This document shows, one piece after another, positions 39,042 through 46,738 of a stretch of 64,000 nt of DNA. The translations under genes and the position numbers were made by a program. Every line of letters starts with the position of its first letter. Position 1 is the stretch's first letter. Origin of the DNA: Fundicoccus ignavus (lineage in GTDB: Bacteria > Bacillota > Bacilli > Lactobacillales > Aerococcaceae). The notes beneath the pieces were generated by a model. It made no database searches, was not told where the DNA came from, and saw only the letters and a list, made by a program, of their open reading frames with translations. The DNA is taken from assembly GCF_009659375.1 (NCBI RefSeq), contig NZ_WJQT01000007.1, forward strand, positions 61,596 to 125,595. Reading direction: 5' to 3'.

Positions 39042-41078
39042 TTATTCTGACTCACTTAAGTTTAGAGTCATGGCGTTAAAGGCCACGATGACGGTTGAGG
39101 CGGACATCAAAATTGCGCCAACAGCAGGTGCCAACGTAAGGCCAATGGGGGCTAAGATCCCAGCAGCTATTGGAATTGCCAAGAAATTGTAGCCTGCTCC
39201 CCAAGCCAAGTTTTGCTTCATTTTTCGGTCGGTATTAATAGAGAGTTCGACAAAGGCTTCAATATCACCTGGATCCGACTGCGTTAAGATGACATCGGCA
39301 GAATCAAGAGCAACTTGAGTACCGGCACCTACCGCGACACCCACATCTGCCAGAGCGAGTGACGGCGCATCATTGACACCATCGCCGACCATAATCACTG
39401 TTTGACCTGCATTTTTATAGCTTTCAATCAGCGCGTATTTATCCTGAGGTGACATCGAGGCCCGGTAGTCGACCTCCAAGAGATCCGCAACAGCTTTGGC
39501 GGCTGATTCATTGTCGCCCGTTGCAATCATCGGTTGGATACCTTGAGCTTTCAGGAAATCTATCAAGGCTTTACTGGTCGCTTTGAGTTCATCTCCTAGG
39601 GCAACTGTTCCAATCGCTTGGCCGTTTTCCGTTAGAATACTCAAGGTAGCACCTGTAGGCACTTGGACGTCAAGCGGTTGCCCGTAGGCTTTTTGACTAA
39701 GCAGTTGATAGTCTTTGCCATTCAGTTGACCGCTAACCCCTTTACCAGCGAGGACTTCAACTTGTTCGAAATGACTGGCTTGAATCGAGGCCGCTTCAGC
39801 ATGTGTGATAATCGACTGGGCAATTGGATGACTCGACCCCGCTTCAAGGCCAGCCAATAAGGCAATGAATTCTTCCTCCGTATAATCTGTCCCAAAGACT
39901 TGAGTGTCGAGCACTTTAAATTCGCCCGTTGTTAAGGTGCCAGTTTTATCTAAGACAATGTGCGTGGCTTTACTGGTTAATTCATAGACTTCACGATTTT
40001 TGACTAAAAGACCTCGTTGCGCCCCAAGACTTGTACTTCGTGAAACGACCAATGGGATGGCCAAACCTAACGCATGCGGACAGGCAATGATTAAGGTGGC
40101 AACCGCAAAGGATACGGCACTTTCTAGACCTTCTAGATTAAACCAGATAATAAAAGCAAGCAAGGCTGCCCCTAAGGCAATCCAAAACAACCAACTCGCC
40201 ACCCGATTGGCTAAATCTTCTGCTCGCGAGGGGTGACTCTGGGCTTGACTTACCAAATGTTGAACTTGTGAAATAAAGGATTTCTCACCGACTTCTTGAA
40301 TCTCCACATACAGCACACCGGGGCCATTGGTTGATCCTCCGATGACTTGATCTCCCTTATGCTTTTCAATCGGAACGGCTTCTCCAGTTAATAGAGATTC
40401 GTTGACACGCGAATCACCTCGGACAATTACGCCATCGGCTGGAATATTCTCGCCTGCTTGAACGCGTACCAGGTCGCCAATTTTTAATGCTGACAATGCT
40501 TTGGTGACTGTGGTGTCATCGTCTGCTAACACGTGAACCTCTTTAGGTAAGAGAGCTGCCAAAGATTGTTGAGCGTCGCCCGCATCGCCTAAAGCTTCCA
40601 TTTCAATCCAGTGTCCTAATAACATAATCAGCACAAGTGAGGCGAATTCGAAAAAGAAGTCCATCAAATGTTGGCCGCTTACGTAGTTAGCAATAACCGC
40701 ATACATACTATATAGATAAGAAACGCCCAGACCTAAGGAAACCAAAGCCATCATGCCTGGTGCTTTGTTTTTCGCTTCCTGCCAGCCACCCTGGAAGAAT
40801 GGTTTACCGCCATAAATTAAAAGAATCGTTGCTAAAATGGCGACCACGATATCTGAGTAGGCAAAGTGAATAAGTCCAGTCTCAGTTAGGCCAAAGAATG
40901 GCGCCATTAGTAGGATAGGAATGCCTAAGACTAGAGAATTCATGAAAATTTGTTTGAAATCTCCGTGATGATGATGACCGTCGTGGTGGTCGTGGTTACT
41001 GTGATCGTGATGGTCATGATCGTCGTGGTTACTGTGATCGTCGTGAGAATCATGATGTTGATGTTTATTCTTTTCCAT
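39042..41078 (-). CDS. copB: Copper-translocating P-type ATPase, CopB type
   Basis: 678 residues. It has a His/Asp-rich N-terminal tail (about 1-42, many HDxH units) instead of CxxC metal domains, then eight membrane helices. The metal-binding CPH motif (IIACPHALGLAIP), phosphorylation site DKTGTLTTG, TGDNESAAKAVA and GDGVNDAPSLALADVGVAVG follow in order. CPH with a His-rich tail is the CopB type that exports Cu+/Ag+ or Cu2+. GGGGGAAAG precedes the ATG. Upstream lie two cop boxes, so a CopY-like repressor encoded elsewhere is expected; no copY or copZ is adjacent. Confidence 0.93.
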   Translation of the reverse strand: MEKNKHQHHDSHDDHSNHDDHDHHDHSNHDHHDGHHHHGDFKQIFMNSLVLGIPILLMAPFFGLTETGLIHFAYSDIVVAILATILLIYGGKPFFQGGWQEAKNKAPGMMALVSLGLGVSYLYSMYAVIANYVSGQHLMDFFFEFASLVLIMLLGHWIEMEALGDAGDAQQSLAALLPKEVHVLADDDTTVTKALSALKIGDLVRVQAGENIPADGVIVRGDSRVNESLLTGEAVPIEKHKGDQVIGGSTNGPGVLYVEIQEVGEKSFISQVQHLVSQAQSHPSRAEDLANRVASWLFWIALGAALLAFIIWFNLEGLESAVSFAVATLIIACPHALGLAIPLVVSRSTSLGAQRGLLVKNREVYELTSKATHIVLDKTGTLTTGEFKVLDTQVFGTDYTEEEFIALLAGLEAGSSHPIAQSIITHAEAASIQASHFEQVEVLAGKGVSGQLNGKDYQLLSQKAYGQPLDVQVPTGATLSILTENGQAIGTVALGDELKATSKALIDFLKAQGIQPMIATGDNESAAKAVADLLEVDYRASMSPQDKYALIESYKNAGQTVIMVGDGVNDAPSLALADVGVAVGAGTQVALDSADVILTQSDPGDIEAFVELSINTDRKMKQNLAWGAGYNFLAIPIAAGILAPIGLTLAPAVGAILMSASTVIVAFNAMTLNLSESE

Positions 41079-41106
41079 AATCTTTCCCCCTGCTGTTAGT
41101 TTAGTT

Positions 41107-41163
41107 TACAAGTGTAACCTAGATTGTTATCCTAAGTTTACATCCGTAACCCATGTTTGTCAA
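41107..41163 (-). promoter_or_regulatory. copB promoter with two CopY cop boxes
   Basis: TACAAGTGTA (41107-41116) matches the CopY consensus TACANNTGTA exactly, and TACATCCGTA (41139-41148) matches with one change. On the minus strand TTGACA (41163-41158) and TAAACT (41140-41135), 17 bases apart, form the promoter. The second box overlaps the spacer and -10, so repression by CopY and induction by copper are expected. Confidence 0.8.
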
Positions 41164-41259
41164 GGCAAAGATATTCTTAGGAGGCCTACTGATGATTGGA
41201 CTACCCTCTTTTTAAATCCTACTACCAAAATACTTAGATTATAAGCCTGAGCTCATCCT

Positions 41260-41343
41260 CTAGCCGATGTTTTCAAAAAGACCGGCTAGTGGGAAGCAGC
41301 CTCTAGCCGATATTTCCAAAAGACCGGCTAGAGAGTGCTAGCC
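41260..41343. repeat. Two tandem CTAGCCG/CGGCTAG hairpin units
   Basis: Unit 1: CTAGCCG (41260-41266) and CGGCTAG (41283-41289). Unit 2: CTCTAGCCG (41301-41309) and CGGCTAGAG (41335-41343). The two loops are near-identical (AT.TTTCAAAAAGAC and AT.TTCCAAAAGAC). The unit period is 43 bases. They lie between copB and the FGE relic. Confidence 0.8.
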
Positions 41344-41387
41344 ATCTAAGGAAAGCTTGGCTGGATGGTGGATTTTATTGCAAAAAA

Positions 41388-41410
41388 AAGGCGGTGTCGT
41401 TGCCTTTTGG
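41388..41410 (-). terminator. Terminator on the minus strand
   Basis: AAAAGGC and GCCTTTT enclose GGTGTCGTT. On the minus strand the stem is followed by eight Ts. It may have ended the gene of which the FGE fragment is a relic. Confidence 0.6.
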
Positions 41411-41594
41411 TTAACGACGATTAAATTAAAGCAGCGAGACTTATTATCCTGCCGTCGGTCCGATGGCAGGTCTTGTGGTTCCCTTCATGGTCGCAAAGCG
41501 CCAGCCTTCATGAAGCTTTTTTAGGTTTGGATTGCCTTCTTAGTCTGGAGATAATTCTTCTACCGCTTGCTTTTTTTGCTGGTCTTTTCTACAC

Positions 41595-41639
41595 GAAAAA
41601 ACATAGTGGGCAGTTATATTCTGCTCACTCTGTGTTCTT
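41595..41639. repeat. Decayed copy of the 38.9-kb terminator hairpin
   Basis: AAAAAACATAGTGGGCAG and CTGCTCACTCTGTGTTCTT form an imperfect hairpin resembling 38909-38958; CGCTTGCTTT precedes both copies at a similar distance. Confidence 0.45.
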
Positions 41640-41729
41640 GTCTTTACTGCGATTGGCTTGTAAATGTTGTGCGATGGGTTTTAATACGAGGGGATTATTG
41701 GTCTTATTTCCCCTCAATGCTTATTTGTT

Positions 41730-41890
41730 TTAGATGTTTTCTGCTACTCGAAAGCCGGTGTTTTGGCTCGAGGAGTTGGCGGTGTTTGAGTTGCGGCCGG
41801 CTAAGCGGTAACGGCGGCAGTAAGATTCGTGGCATAAAAAGGAACCGCCTCGGAGGCTGTATAAATGATGGGTTTGCTGATTTTGAATCA
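41730..41890 (-). pseudogene. C-terminal relic of a formylglycine-generating enzyme (FGE) family protein
   Basis: The frame ends at 41730. Its last 40 residues, LRGGSFLCHESYCRRYRL..., then SNTANSSSQNTGFRVAENI, carry the FGE-sulfatase end motif, with the CHESYC cysteine pair that matches the copper-binding active site and the closing GFR. FGE enzymes are about 280-310 residues. Everything before LRGGSF is missing and replaced by unrelated residues. It is therefore a fragment with no function. No sulfatase gene is in the window. The 400 bases before it and the 330 after it hold no gene. Confidence 0.75.
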
Positions 41891-41933
41891 TCTTCACCAC
41901 ACCTCTATCCCTATTCAACCTTATTTTAGACAA

Positions 41934-42084
41934 TTATTGGGGAATGGAGACTTGAAAGCGTTGGGATTATTTTAGGGTTTAAAGTCTGGTTAAAGCCTCT
42001 TCTGGCAGGCGGCAAAAATTTTATTTTGAAAAATGCATCGCTTACGATTGATTAAATTAAGTGGGTGTGTTAAATTATGTATAC
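41934..42084. other. Intergenic DNA before the TetR operon
   Basis: AT-rich sequence with no supported coding or RNA feature; it leads into the operator-like repeats. Confidence 0.3.
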
Positions 42085-42122
42085 ACTTATCAAATGATAA
42101 GTTTTTATATCGAGTGATATAA
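42085..42122. promoter_or_regulatory. Two adjacent operator-like palindromes upstream of the TetR/B12 operon
   Basis: ACTTATCAAATGATAAGT (42085-42102) and TTATATCGAGTGATATAA (42105-42122) are perfect 7-bp inverted repeats with 4-base centres. Both contain TATCNNNNGATA. They lie about 145-180 bases before the tetR start and are separated by two bases. They probably bind the TetR protein as two dimers. Confidence 0.65.
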
Positions 42123-42266
42123 CTTTATCTTTACTTGTTATCATTAGGAGTTTATAAATAGTCACACAAGCAATCAGAGGCTTTAATCATCATAAATGAG
42201 TCAGTAACTTAAATAGTAAACCCTCGAAGGTATCTGTAAATGCTTTGATAGAAAGAGAGGCGACAG

Positions 42267-42827
42267 ATGATTCCAGAAAGAATCAGCACAAAAGACTACA
42301 TTCTCTACATAGCAGGCGAATTATTTATGGAAAAAGGCTTTCAAGCGACGTCAACTCGTGAAATTGCCGAGAAAGCGCAGATCAAACAACCGAATTTGTA
42401 TCATCACTTTAAGACTAAAGAAGATATTTACATTGCGGTTTTAGAAAACTTATCTGCTCAAGTTAAAGTGGGCTTAGAGGCCATAGTTAATGACACCGAA
42501 ACTGATTTAGAAGCAAGTCTGTGTGATATTCTTAATTACTTGAGAGATAAGCACCCTGCGAACTTTTCGATAATGATCCATGATATGACTTATGAAATTT
42601 CCGATGAAAACCACGCTCATCTTTATCAGCTGTGGGGCTCTGCTTACTTACAGCCTTTAGTAAAACTCTTTAATCATCATGTCCCAACTTCACCCCACTT
42701 TAGTCCGCCCGAATTAGCGCGTCATTTCTATTCAGTCATTGCACCATTTATTCAAAAAGACAACCGCTTCAAGCAAGAAGTGTCTGTCGAAAAAGTGATT
42801 CATCTTTTTGTTCACGGAATCTTATAA
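42267..42827 (+). CDS. TetR family regulator, first gene of the B12/exporter operon
   Basis: 186 residues. The HTH is at about 10-55: ILYIAGELFMEKGFQATSTREIAEKAQIKQPNLYHHFKTKEDIYIAVLE. The C-terminal ligand domain is unique. AGAGAGGCGACAG precedes the ATG. Only 10-18 bases separate it from the B12-binding protein gene, and the same transcript continues into an ABC exporter. It probably represses this operon at the two palindromes upstream. The linkage to a CarH-like sensor that has no HTH of its own suggests that the two proteins act together. Confidence 0.9.
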   Translation: MIPERISTKDYILYIAGELFMEKGFQATSTREIAEKAQIKQPNLYHHFKTKEDIYIAVLENLSAQVKVGLEAIVNDTETDLEASLCDILNYLRDKHPANFSIMIHDMTYEISDENHAHLYQLWGSAYLQPLVKLFNHHVPTSPHFSPPELARHFYSVIAPFIQKDNRFKQEVSVEKVIHLFVHGIL

Positions 42828-42845
42828 AAAGAAGGAGTGATTAAT

Positions 42846-43493
42846 ATGCACGAGCTATACCAACAAATATTACAAGCTTTACAAATGGAAGATAAAGAGC
42901 AAGCCGTTAAGCTTTCGATGGATGCTTTAGAAAACAAACACGTTACTGTGATGGAATTATACGAGTCTATTTTAAGTCCAGCCTTAGCAAGCATAATCAA
43001 TGAGTACGAAGATGAAGGAGACCTGATTTGGAAAGAACACGTTAGAAGCGCCATAATTCGCACGATTATTGAATCAGCCTACCCCTATATTTTGAAAGAA
43101 CAAGCACCCGTTATGGGTGAACGAGAAAATGTTATTGTGATGTGTCCAGAACTTGAAGATCATGAGCTGGGGGCGAAGATGGTGTCTGACTTCTTCCAAA
43201 TTGCCGGCTTTAATTCCTATTTTATTGGGGCACGTACACCTTTAAAAACGATAGTGAATGCCATTAAAGACGTGAAGCCAAAGTACTTAGTCATCAGTGT
43301 GACTAACTTTTACCACATTCTGTCGGTTAATCGACTGATTGAAAACATTAAAGACGTAACGAATTCAGATTTAACCTTTATCTTAGGTGGTCGTGCAATT
43401 GACGCAAATCCGGATAGTGTAAAAAATACAGGCGCTCATATTCACTTACGAAACTTTGAGGATATTCAGCAACTAATCGAGGTGGAAAAATAA
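42846..43493 (+). CDS. Stand-alone B12-binding (CarH/LitR-like) protein
   Basis: 215 residues from ATG 42846 (AAGGAGTG upstream; a GTG at 42837 overlaps that site). Residues about 1-90 form the helical B12-binding_2 bundle and about 95-210 the Rossmann-type B12 domain. GDLIWKEHVRSAIIRTI carries the EH pair that in CarH provides the upper axial His. A Tyr stands exactly nine residues before EH, where CarH has Trp (Wx9EH). PELEDHELGAKMV is an ExHxxG version of the DxHxxG base-off ligand motif. There is no HTH, zinc site or methyltransferase partner. It is therefore a sensor-type corrinoid protein rather than a methyl carrier, as far as sequence can tell. Its partner is inferred to be the TetR upstream. 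Confidence 0.85.
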   Translation: MHELYQQILQALQMEDKEQAVKLSMDALENKHVTVMELYESILSPALASIINEYEDEGDLIWKEHVRSAIIRTIIESAYPYILKEQAPVMGERENVIVMCPELEDHELGAKMVSDFFQIAGFNSYFIGARTPLKTIVNAIKDVKPKYLVISVTNFYHILSVNRLIENIKDVTNSDLTFILGGRAIDANPDSVKNTGAHIHLRNFEDIQQLIEVEK

Positions 43494-43494
43494 T

Positions 43495-44655
43495 ATGAAA
43501 CTAGCATTTTCAATTGGCATGCGCTTTCTTAAAACAAGTAAAGTGCAAACAGCCTTCATTGTACTCGGGATTGTGATTGGTGTGGCCGTTCAAGTATTCG
43601 TCGGGTCATTAATCGAAGGCTTACAACAATCCTTAGTCGACGGAACCATCGGTTCCTCGCCCCATATCACGATCGTTAACTCACAAGACAGTGATCCTTT
43701 CGAAGACGATAATGCGCTGTATGAATCGTTAACAGAAGATGAACGTCTAACAGCTGTCACTAAATCCTTCAGTCGCAATGGCTTTGTATCCTTAGATGAA
43801 GATACGACGAAGGCTGTTTTTTTAAGAGGTTTTGATTTAGCGGACGCAGAAGACATTTATTCTTTTGAAGATAGTTTAGTGGAAGGCGACATCCCTTCAG
43901 CTAACAATGAAGTCTTAGTCGGTACAAACTTCGCGCAAGACAATAATTTGTATGTCGGAGACGCTATTGACTTTTTAGCCACAACAGACTCAATGGAAGA
44001 ACTGACCATCGCCGGAATATTTGATTTAGGCGTTGCCAGTTTAAACGAACAATGGGTGGTCACCGACTTAGAAACAAGTCAAACTTTATTTGATGAAACG
44101 ACTAATTTAACCTCCATCGAAACACAAATAGATGATGTCTTCGCTGCTGACACGATCGCAAGTGAGATTGATTCGCAAGTAGCTGATTCAAACTTAAAAA
44201 CAAGTAACTGGAAAGAAACCAACGAAGCCCTCTTGTCTGGTTTATCAGGGCAATCTATTTCTAGTTATATGATTCAAGTGTTTGTCTTAGTTGCGGTCTT
44301 ATTAGGAATCGCTTCAGTGCTGGCTATTTCAGCGGTTCAAAAGTCGAAACAATTAGGTATTCTAAAAGCTATGGGGATTAAAGATAAGACAGCCGGACAA
44401 GTTTTCTTGTTCCAAGGTTTTGTCTTAGGAACATTCGGTGCTTTAATTGGAGCGGGTGTCGGCTTAGGCCTGATGTATACTTTCTCTATTTTTGTCCAAA
44501 ATACAGATGGCACACCACTTGTTCCCTTTTACTTTAACACACAGTTCGTTATCTTATCGACCGTGATTGCGATTATCGCCTCAACGATAGCGGCATTTAT
44601 TCCAGCTAAGAATTCGTCACGACTTAATCCAATGGAGGTGATTCAAAATGGGTAA
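43495..44655 (+). CDS. ABC transporter permease, MacB/FtsX type, B12 operon
   Basis: 386 residues. An N-terminal membrane helix (TAFIVLGIVIGVAVQVFVG) is followed by a MacB-PCD-type extracytoplasmic domain of about 200 residues, then three C-terminal helices of the FtsX domain (VFVLVAVLLGIASVLAIS, FQGFVLGTFGALIGAG, VILSTVIAIIASTIAAF). It ends with the NPMEVIQNG motif. Members of this type work as mechanotransmission exporters for lipoproteins, peptides or drugs and not as importers. It overlaps the ATPase gene by 8 bases, whose ribosome binding site GGAGGTGA lies in its last codons. Cargo unknown. Confidence 0.9.
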   Translation: MKLAFSIGMRFLKTSKVQTAFIVLGIVIGVAVQVFVGSLIEGLQQSLVDGTIGSSPHITIVNSQDSDPFEDDNALYESLTEDERLTAVTKSFSRNGFVSLDEDTTKAVFLRGFDLADAEDIYSFEDSLVEGDIPSANNEVLVGTNFAQDNNLYVGDAIDFLATTDSMEELTIAGIFDLGVASLNEQWVVTDLETSQTLFDETTNLTSIETQIDDVFAADTIASEIDSQVADSNLKTSNWKETNEALLSGLSGQSISSYMIQVFVLVAVLLGIASVLAISAVQKSKQLGILKAMGIKDKTAGQVFLFQGFVLGTFGALIGAGVGLGLMYTFSIFVQNTDGTPLVPFYFNTQFVILSTVIAIIASTIAAFIPAKNSSRLNPMEVIQNG

Positions 44656-45337
44656 AATACTTCAATTAAACAATATCAATAAAGTCTATGGTACAAAAGT
44701 CAAAACACAAGTGTTACACGATGTCAGTTTAGCGTTTGAAGCCGCTAGTTTCACTTCAATTATTGGTCAATCAGGAAGTGGTAAGTCAACTTTAATGAAC
44801 ATTATCGGCACACTTGATATGCCGACAAGCGGTAATGTGACCATCGCCGGCAAAGACACATCGGCGATGAGTAAAAACGAGTTAGCGACTCTAAGAAATG
44901 AAACGATTGGTTTCATCTTTCAATTCCATCACCTACTGCCTGAATTTACGGTATTAGAAAATGTACTGATGCCTTACCGTATTAAACACAATAAGGTGAC
45001 GGATGAAGCGATGAAACGTGCTGAATATTTAATCGAAATGGTGGGTTTGACTAAAGTCAAAAATAACCGCTCGACTGAAATATCAGGGGGCCAACAACAA
45101 AGAGCCGCCATTGCCCGCAGTTTAATTAATGAACCTAAAATTATTTTAGGCGATGAACCGACGGGAAACTTAGACACTGAAACAACACAAACGATTTTCA
45201 ATCTATTAAAAGATATCAATAAAGAATTGAAAACGACTTTCATCCTGATTACCCATGATAAAAAAGTCGCTGAACAAGCCGACCGAATCATTGAAATCAA
45301 AGACGGTCATGTCATCATGGACATTCCAAACCTATAA
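44648..45337 (+). CDS. ABC transporter ATPase, LolD/MacB type, B12 operon
   Basis: 229 residues. Walker A is IIGQSGSGKSTLMN, Q-loop IGFIFQFHHLLPEFTV, signature ISGGQQQRAAIARSLI, Walker B IILGDEPTGNLD and switch His LITHD. The short LolD-like length fits the FtsX-type partner permease. It is the last gene of the operon, followed by a strong terminator. It energises the permease encoded just upstream. Confidence 0.94.
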   Translation: MGKILQLNNINKVYGTKVKTQVLHDVSLAFEAASFTSIIGQSGSGKSTLMNIIGTLDMPTSGNVTIAGKDTSAMSKNELATLRNETIGFIFQFHHLLPEFTVLENVLMPYRIKHNKVTDEAMKRAEYLIEMVGLTKVKNNRSTEISGGQQQRAAIARSLINEPKIILGDEPTGNLDTETTQTIFNLLKDINKELKTTFILITHDKKVAEQADRIIEIKDGHVIMDIPNL

Positions 45338-45347
45338 CCAGACTATG

Positions 45348-45388
45348 AACGATTGCCACCAGATTTTGACAGGTGGTGATCGTTTTTT
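45348..45388 (+). terminator. Terminator of the TetR/B12/exporter operon
   Basis: AACGATTGCCACC pairs with GGTGGTGATCGTT (two mismatches in the middle) and ends in six Ts, ten bases after the ATPase stop. Confidence 0.85.
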
Positions 45389-45499
45389 GTCGTGTTTGTC
45401 GTGTTTGAAAAACATTAGCATAGATAGCATAACTTCAGAAATTGACTTGATCGTCAGAAATACAGTAAGATGAAGAAAATCAACAAGGGGGCGTAATTT

Positions 45500-46645
45500 A
45501 TGATTAGCAATGAAAAAGCAGTTGAGTATTTACAGGATATTATCCGGATCAAGACGGAAAATGATCATGAAACAGAGGTCGCGATTTACTTGCAACAGCT
45601 ATTACAGGCGCATGGCATTGAGGCTCGCTTAATTGAGTTGGAACCTGGCCGCTCAAATCTAGTTGCGGAAATCCAGAATGGAAACTCGACAAAAACTTTG
45701 GGACTTTCTGGTCATATGGATGTAGTCAAAGCCGGTAATCACGACTTGTGGCAACATAATCCTTATGGAGCTGAAATTATCGACGGCAAATTATACGGTC
45801 GCGGGGCTACCGATATGAAAGGTGGGTTAATGGCGCTAGTGATTGCGATGATTCATGCCAAAGAAAACCAGACTTTCAATGGAACGCTTCGTTTATTAGC
45901 GACGGTTGGTGAAGAAACTGGCGAACCTGGTGCTCGACAGTTGAGTGATTTAGGTTATGCGGATGATTTAGATGGCATCTTAGTCGCGGAGCCCTTTAAT
46001 CAGCGTATTCTTTACATGCATGGTGGTTCATACAATTACAGAATAAAATCTTATGGCGTTTCAGCCCATTCTTCGACTCCTCAAAAAGGTCAGAATGCGA
46101 TTCAACATTTACGTGATTTTATGGTCGTGATTCAAGAAAAGTTGGATGCGGTGGTCGAACAATATGACAATGATAAATTGGGCCGGACGATTCATAGTGT
46201 GACTTTAATTGAAGGTGGCGTGCAGTTGAATTCCATTCCAGAATACGCTGAATATCAAGCCAATGCTCGAACAATTCCTGAATTTGATAATGATCGCTTA
46301 ACGGCATTAATTCAAGCAACCGTTAATGAACTTAATCAGCAGAATAATGGCTATCAGTTTGAATTTGAATTGTTAGCGGATATGCCGACAGTTGTGTCCA
46401 ATCCAGAGTCTGAATTAATTCAAGTGATTCATCAAGTGTCACACCAAGATAATATCGATGTGATTGCTTTACCCGGAACCACCGATACTGCCCAATTCCA
46501 ACGGAACAATCCAACGATGGATGTCGCCATTTATGGACCGGGCGATGTGAATCTGGCACATCAACTCGATGAGTATATTGAGGTCGATGATTATTTAGAA
46601 TTCATCCCAACTTTTGTTAAGATTATCGAAGGTTATTTGACATAG
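45500..46645 (+). CDS. M20 family deacylase (ArgE/DapE type)
   Basis: 381 residues. Metal ligands are seen in LSGHMDVVKAG (His, Asp catalytic neighbour), GRGATDMKGGLMAL (bridging Asp), GEETGEPGA (catalytic Glu and ligand Glu), VAEPF (Asp/Glu ligand) and NLAHQLDEYIEV (His). The lid domain is at about 180-290. It fits the succinyl-diaminopimelate desuccinylase/acetylornithine deacetylase group and hydrolyses N-acyl amino acids in the cytoplasm. The gene stands alone, so the substrate, lysine or arginine pathway or peptide salvage, is open. AAGGGGGC precedes the ATG. Confidence 0.88.
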   Translation: MISNEKAVEYLQDIIRIKTENDHETEVAIYLQQLLQAHGIEARLIELEPGRSNLVAEIQNGNSTKTLGLSGHMDVVKAGNHDLWQHNPYGAEIIDGKLYGRGATDMKGGLMALVIAMIHAKENQTFNGTLRLLATVGEETGEPGARQLSDLGYADDLDGILVAEPFNQRILYMHGGSYNYRIKSYGVSAHSSTPQKGQNAIQHLRDFMVVIQEKLDAVVEQYDNDKLGRTIHSVTLIEGGVQLNSIPEYAEYQANARTIPEFDNDRLTALIQATVNELNQQNNGYQFEFELLADMPTVVSNPESELIQVIHQVSHQDNIDVIALPGTTDTAQFQRNNPTMDVAIYGPGDVNLAHQLDEYIEVDDYLEFIPTFVKIIEGYLT

Positions 46646-46654
46646 CACGCATAA

Positions 46655-46689
46655 AAAAACGCCGTCTCTTTTGAGAGGGCGTTTTTGCT
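46655..46689 (+). terminator. Terminator of the M20 deacylase gene
   Basis: AAAAACGCCGTCTC pairs with GAGAGGGCGTTTTT around a TTTT loop, within 10 bases of the stop codon. Confidence 0.88.
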
Positions 46690-46738
46690 TTGTTTGGAGT
46701 TTGCGAGGGATTTACAGTCTTATTTTGGTAGGAGGAGT

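Noticed and set aside
41260..41343. Possible CRISPR array
   Set aside because: Only two units, each a hairpin with conserved interior rather than variable spacers, and no cas genes.
41473..41929. Plus-strand frames of 86 and 120 codons
   Set aside because: Cys/Leu-rich shadows opposite the FGE relic, without ribosome binding sites; the minus strand carries the real homology.
46119..46559. Minus-strand frames within the M20 deacylase gene
   Set aside because: Antisense shadows of a well-supported metallopeptidase.
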